From: a virus
Direction: 5' to 3' (one strand)
DNA length: 24,820 nucleotides
Virus record (IMG/VR): IMGVR_UViG_3300032092_002651
Coordinates: 1-24,820 of that record
In this document: positions 22,621 to 24,820 of the stretch, one piece after another
Numbering within the stretch: the stretch's first letter is position 1
Layout: each line of letters begins with the position of its first letter
Position numbers and translations under genes: made by a program
The notes under the pieces: model-generated
What the model saw: the letters and a program-made list of their open reading frames with translations, nothing else
What the model was told of the DNA's origin: nothing
Database searches by the model: none

Positions 22621-23736
22621 TTATATAGGTAGTGAGATATAGTCTGGAACACTAGTAAAGTTATAAATCTTAACTTCTCTGAATACATCTTGTAATATTT
22701 TATCATCATATAATTCTACCCCAGCCTGTAACCACTTTCTTGTCATAGCAGGATTATTAGCTGTTTCTTCAGAAGTTGTCCATTCTTCTGGATGTAAATA
22801 ATAATAGCATAAATATTTCATAGCTTTTTTAATACTTCCTCTTCCATCAGTATCTTCATAATTCCAAATATTAATTCCCAAAGAATTTGACATAGTAGCT
22901 AACTCCACAAGCATACCCAGATTAAAATTACTATAATGTCTATTCTTTACCCTATCCATTTCTAATACTTGTTTACCGTCACTATCTATCTGAGCACTTA
23001 ATAAGGCTCTCACATTATTTTCTAAATAAGTTCTAGCTTCCACTTCCTTACCACAGGCACAGAGATAAGAACACAGCTGCTTTACATAGGATGTTTTAAT
23101 ATTGTGACTATACCCAGATTGCAATATTCCTCTAGGATTAGTTTTAAACCAATCGCTCAATGAATCAAACCATGACACCATACTATCGTTCACTTCCGTT
23201 GTCCAATTTTCACTAGACTTAATCAACTCAATAAAGTCTGGTAATAAAGATAAATTATTAGTATCAATAACCGCTCCTCTAATACGTAAATCCTCCATAC
23301 TGTCACCAATTACAATCCCACTATATGTTAAACCAGGATTCATTTTAGTGTTATCGTTTATAAAAAAGGTTTGAAGAGATTCAATAGCTTTAATAGCATA
23401 ATTTTCAGATTTCGTTAAATGATACAAGATAGAGCAAGGAAAAAATAATGAATAAAATTTACTAAGAAATTTATTATCACTATTAGTTGCAGCTAGAGGA
23501 TTTCTATTTCCGTCTATCCTAATATAAGGAAATCCTGTTACCGAGTTAGGATCTGCATGATAGAACGCAGCTAAACTAGTAAAATTATTAGCTCCTGTTT
23601 GTTGTTTTATTTCAGATGTATTTTGTGTAATACTTGGCAGTTCCATGTCTAATATATCTATAAATTTTTGTTGATAATTAGCTATTTGCTCTAACGTGAG
23701 TTGGTTTATTCTTTGTTCGTTAATTGTTAATAGCAT
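22621..23736 (-). CDS. Alginate-lyase-family protein (PL5-like), 371 aa
   Basis: The helical (alpha/alpha toroid) fold of the alginate lyase family is suggested by NPGLTYSGI (133-141), IRGAVIDTNNL (152-162), WFDSLSDWFKTN (189-200), LLSAQIDSDGKQVLEMDR (245-262), HYSNFNLGMLVELA (267-280) and GINIWNYEDTDGRG (287-300). R262 and Y268 match the family's catalytic R...Y spacing as I recall it. The catalytic Asn-His pair appears as S210-H211, so the Asn is lost or shifted. There is no signal peptide. It could cut a host exopolysaccharide as a virion depolymerase, or be a binder with reduced activity. GGAG lies about 8 bases before the ATG; the start overlaps the upstream glycosyltransferase stop by one base (TAATG). 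It is unusual to find it on the minus strand here. Confidence 0.7.
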   Translation of the reverse strand: MLLTINEQRINQLTLEQIANYQQKFIDILDMELPSITQNTSEIKQQTGANNFTSLAAFYHADPNSVTGFPYIRIDGNRNPLAATNSDNKFLSKFYSLFFPCSILYHLTKSENYAIKAIESLQTFFINDNTKMNPGLTYSGIVIGDSMEDLRIRGAVIDTNNLSLLPDFIELIKSSENWTTEVNDSMVSWFDSLSDWFKTNPRGILQSGYSHNIKTSYVKQLCSYLCACGKEVEARTYLENNVRALLSAQIDSDGKQVLEMDRVKNRHYSNFNLGMLVELATMSNSLGINIWNYEDTDGRGSIKKAMKYLCYYYLHPEEWTTSEETANNPAMTRKWLQAGVELYDDKILQDVFREVKIYNFTSVPDYISLPI

Positions 23737-24449
23737 TATATTATCTCCTCAGATAGTGTAATTTTTTTAGTAAAATTATATTCGAAATCATAACTTGTAA
23801 ATTTTATATTGGGACAATGAATTTTATTTTGTAGATTATATTCCATTTTTTCACCGTTTAAAGAATTCATAGTTTCCCAATCCATATCAGCTCCAGTGTT
23901 AATAACAGTTTCTGTTTTAGAATTCAAAATTGGATTTATCATACAAGGAATATGTTTAAAATAATAATTGATTAATTTACATCTAGCCATAAAATCTATG
24001 TCATGTTTTCCAGCTGGTAAAAAAGATTCATCGTAACCACCAACCATATTAAAGACTTTTCTAGAACACCCTATTCTGCCATAAACCCCACGTTTGAAAA
24101 TATCACAGCACACACCAATCCTATACCCCAAGCTTTTAATTTGAGCTGTGGCATTTCCAATATAATTGTCAATATCTAAATTAAACACATAATCACCATG
24201 GCTCAGTCTTACGGCCAAATTTTTTGCAACCGGGATGGAATAGCTGTGATAGTTTAAGGCTCTATAATAGTGAACTCTATCTATTTGACCTAAAGCTCTC
24301 ATGAATTCATAAAGACCATCATTTGAATGACAATCAATAATTATCCACTCGGTATTTTTATTATTTTTTATGTGGTCTAAATTATACTGAATAGTTTGTT
24401 TAAGCTGATATAATCTATTTTTAACTTGAGAACAATAAGAGATAATCAT
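23736..24449 (-). CDS. GT2-type glycosyltransferase, 237 aa
   Basis: Looks like a GT-A fold family 2/galactosyltransferase-type enzyme. MIISYCSQVKNRLYQLKQTI and WIIIDCHSNDG form the nucleotide-sugar binding half, LDIDNYI supplies the metal-binding DxD, and VFNMVGGYDESFLPAGKHDI matches the GGxDE acceptor-side motif. The start is set at ATG 24449 (MIISYC); a GTG three codons earlier (24458) is possible. GAG lies 8 bases before the ATG. It shares a TAATG junction with the lyase gene downstream and an ATGA junction with a tiny ORF upstream. No membrane segment is visible. A role in modifying host surface glycan or a virion protein is plausible; acceptor and sugar are unknown. Confidence 0.75.
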   Translation of the reverse strand: MIISYCSQVKNRLYQLKQTIQYNLDHIKNNKNTEWIIIDCHSNDGLYEFMRALGQIDRVHYYRALNYHSYSIPVAKNLAVRLSHGDYVFNLDIDNYIGNATAQIKSLGYRIGVCCDIFKRGVYGRIGCSRKVFNMVGGYDESFLPAGKHDIDFMARCKLINYYFKHIPCMINPILNSKTETVINTGADMDWETMNSLNGEKMEYNLQNKIHCPNIKFTSYDFEYNFTKKITLSEEII

Positions 24450-24538
24450 AGCCGGCACTCGATCATGACATCTTTTGCCAAATTTATTTCGTTTCTTGGA
24501 TAAGAAATTAGATTTTTTAATGATAGACTACAAAGCAT
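24446..24538 (-). CDS. Possible tiny leader ORF, 30 aa
   Basis: On the minus strand, ATG 24538 opens a 30-codon frame (ending AKDVMIECRL) whose TGA overlaps the glycosyltransferase ATG as ATGA, which would couple translation. There is no Shine-Dalgarno and no known family, so it may be chance or the remnant of a longer gene. Confidence 0.25.
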   Translation of the reverse strand: MLCSLSLKNLISYPRNEINLAKDVMIECRL

Positions 24539-24659
24539 ATAGTATATTCAGTATCGAGAATTTTTGTGGAATAGGACGCTTATCTTTTATAATAGCTTTA
24601 TCTAAGCATGAGTCCATGAATATTATGTAATAAATTCCTTATTGGCCAATTAATTTAAT

Positions 24660-24668
24660 TACTACACC
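24660..24668 (-). promoter_or_regulatory. Minus-strand promoter-like element GGTGTAGTA
   Basis: Read on the minus strand, 24668 to 24660, this is one mismatch from GGTGTATTA and points towards the glycosyltransferase-lyase cassette. It is back to back with the plus-strand copy at 24680, 11 bases away, so the 24459-24725 gap may hold divergent promoters. The rest of that gap shows no tRNA or hairpin terminator. Confidence 0.4.
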
Positions 24669-24679
24669 AACCACCATAA

Positions 24680-24688
24680 GGTGTATTA
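24680..24688 (+). promoter_or_regulatory. Promoter-like element GGTGTATTA before the last gene
   Basis: Exact copy of the 9-mer, 46 bases before ATG 24726, with GATACT 12 bases downstream (24701-24706). Confidence 0.6.
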
Positions 24689-24725
24689 AAAACTAGAGAT
24701 GATACTAACTAAAAGGGCCAAAAAT

Positions 24726-24820
24726 ATGAGCTGGAAAAAAGAAATTCCAATTATTGTAAGAACTCTTATTAATGACCTATCTGAAACTCCAAATTATTCT
24801 GATGAAAGAATAATACAGGT
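24726..24820 (+). CDS. N-terminus of a probable phage neck/connector-region protein (partial)
   Basis: Thirty-one full codons to the window edge, starting MSWKKEIPIIVRTLINDLSE. AAAGGG precedes the ATG. The pattern (SW-x-E-I-P-x-x-V-R-x-L-I-N-D-L) resembles conserved structural-module proteins of marine phages of unknown exact role, often near neck and tail genes. A plus-strand start here suggests the neck and tail genes resume after the adhesin region. The assignment is tentative because most of the gene is outside the window. Confidence 0.55.
   Translation, partial: MSWKKEIPIIVRTLINDLSETPNYSDERIIQ

Noticed and set aside
24450-24458. GTG start for the glycosyltransferase
   Set aside because: ATG 24449 fits the family's N-terminal strand, has GAG 8 bases upstream and an ATGA junction; GTG adds only MPA.
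6801-24706. Fixed two-part promoter of GTGTATTA plus (N)ATACT
   Set aside because: The hexamer follows four sites but at 8, 15, 17 and 12 bases, too variable for a rigid bipartite promoter, and such hexamers are common in AT-rich DNA.
24459-24725. tRNA or attachment site in the divergent gap
   Set aside because: No cloverleaf, no CCA-type end and no direct repeat could be found by eye.

Overview
The window is a segment of a tailed double-stranded DNA phage (Caudoviricetes) genome or prophage. It carries an uninterrupted packaging and capsid block: large terminase, portal, prohead protease fused to a scaffold-like region, a probable decoration protein and an HK97-fold type major capsid protein. 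A long run of tail-fibre/adhesin genes follows. No bacterial housekeeping genes, rRNA or tRNA genes were seen. The DNA is AT-rich, except for the capsid gene (about 48% GC in a sampled line) and a sulfotransferase-like gene (about 55% in its first 240 bases). The host cannot be read from the sequence. The carbohydrate-linked genes suggest a host with a complex surface polysaccharide.

Layout. (1) 1-712: the end of one gene, a small unknown gene, and a convergent minus-strand helix-turn-helix gene with its own terminator. (2) 729-6801: a tightly overlapping plus-strand operon with a small acidic protein, a sigma-70-like factor with a cysteine-rich insertion, a helix-turn-helix plus coiled-coil protein (possible small terminase), GDP-mannose 4,6-dehydratase, an HNH nuclease, a Cys-motif protein, an ERCC4-type nuclease and the large terminase. 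(3) 6868-12174: portal, protease-scaffold, decoration, capsid, then a strong intrinsic terminator. (4) 12290-22620: about 10 kb of virion surface genes. Three proteins begin with the same tropism-determinant-like N-terminal domain. Others carry beta-helix, Ig, FN3, FGE-sulfatase/C-type-lectin and glycine-rich tip domains. A compact, GC-rich sulfotransferase-like gene sits among them. (5) 22621-24538: a minus-strand cassette with an alginate-lyase-family protein, a GT2-type glycosyltransferase and perhaps a tiny leading ORF. (6) 24726 onward: the start of a plus-strand gene, perhaps a neck/connector protein.

Regulation. A 9-base element, GGTGTATTA, or a one-base variant of it, occurs 46-72 bases before the first gene of each plus-strand block (near 729, 6800, 12236, 17628 and 24680). 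A one-mismatch minus-strand copy faces the glycosyltransferase cassette. This looks like a phage-specific promoter element, and the phage-encoded sigma-like factor is an obvious candidate to read it. That link is inference.

Most notable points: the shared promoter-like element; the cysteine-rich sigma-like factor; an adhesin whose FGE-sulfatase domain halves appear in swapped order; an internal, well-spaced start that would make a separate scaffold from the protease gene; and sugar-active genes (gmd, GT2, lyase, sulfotransferase) spread through the structural region.
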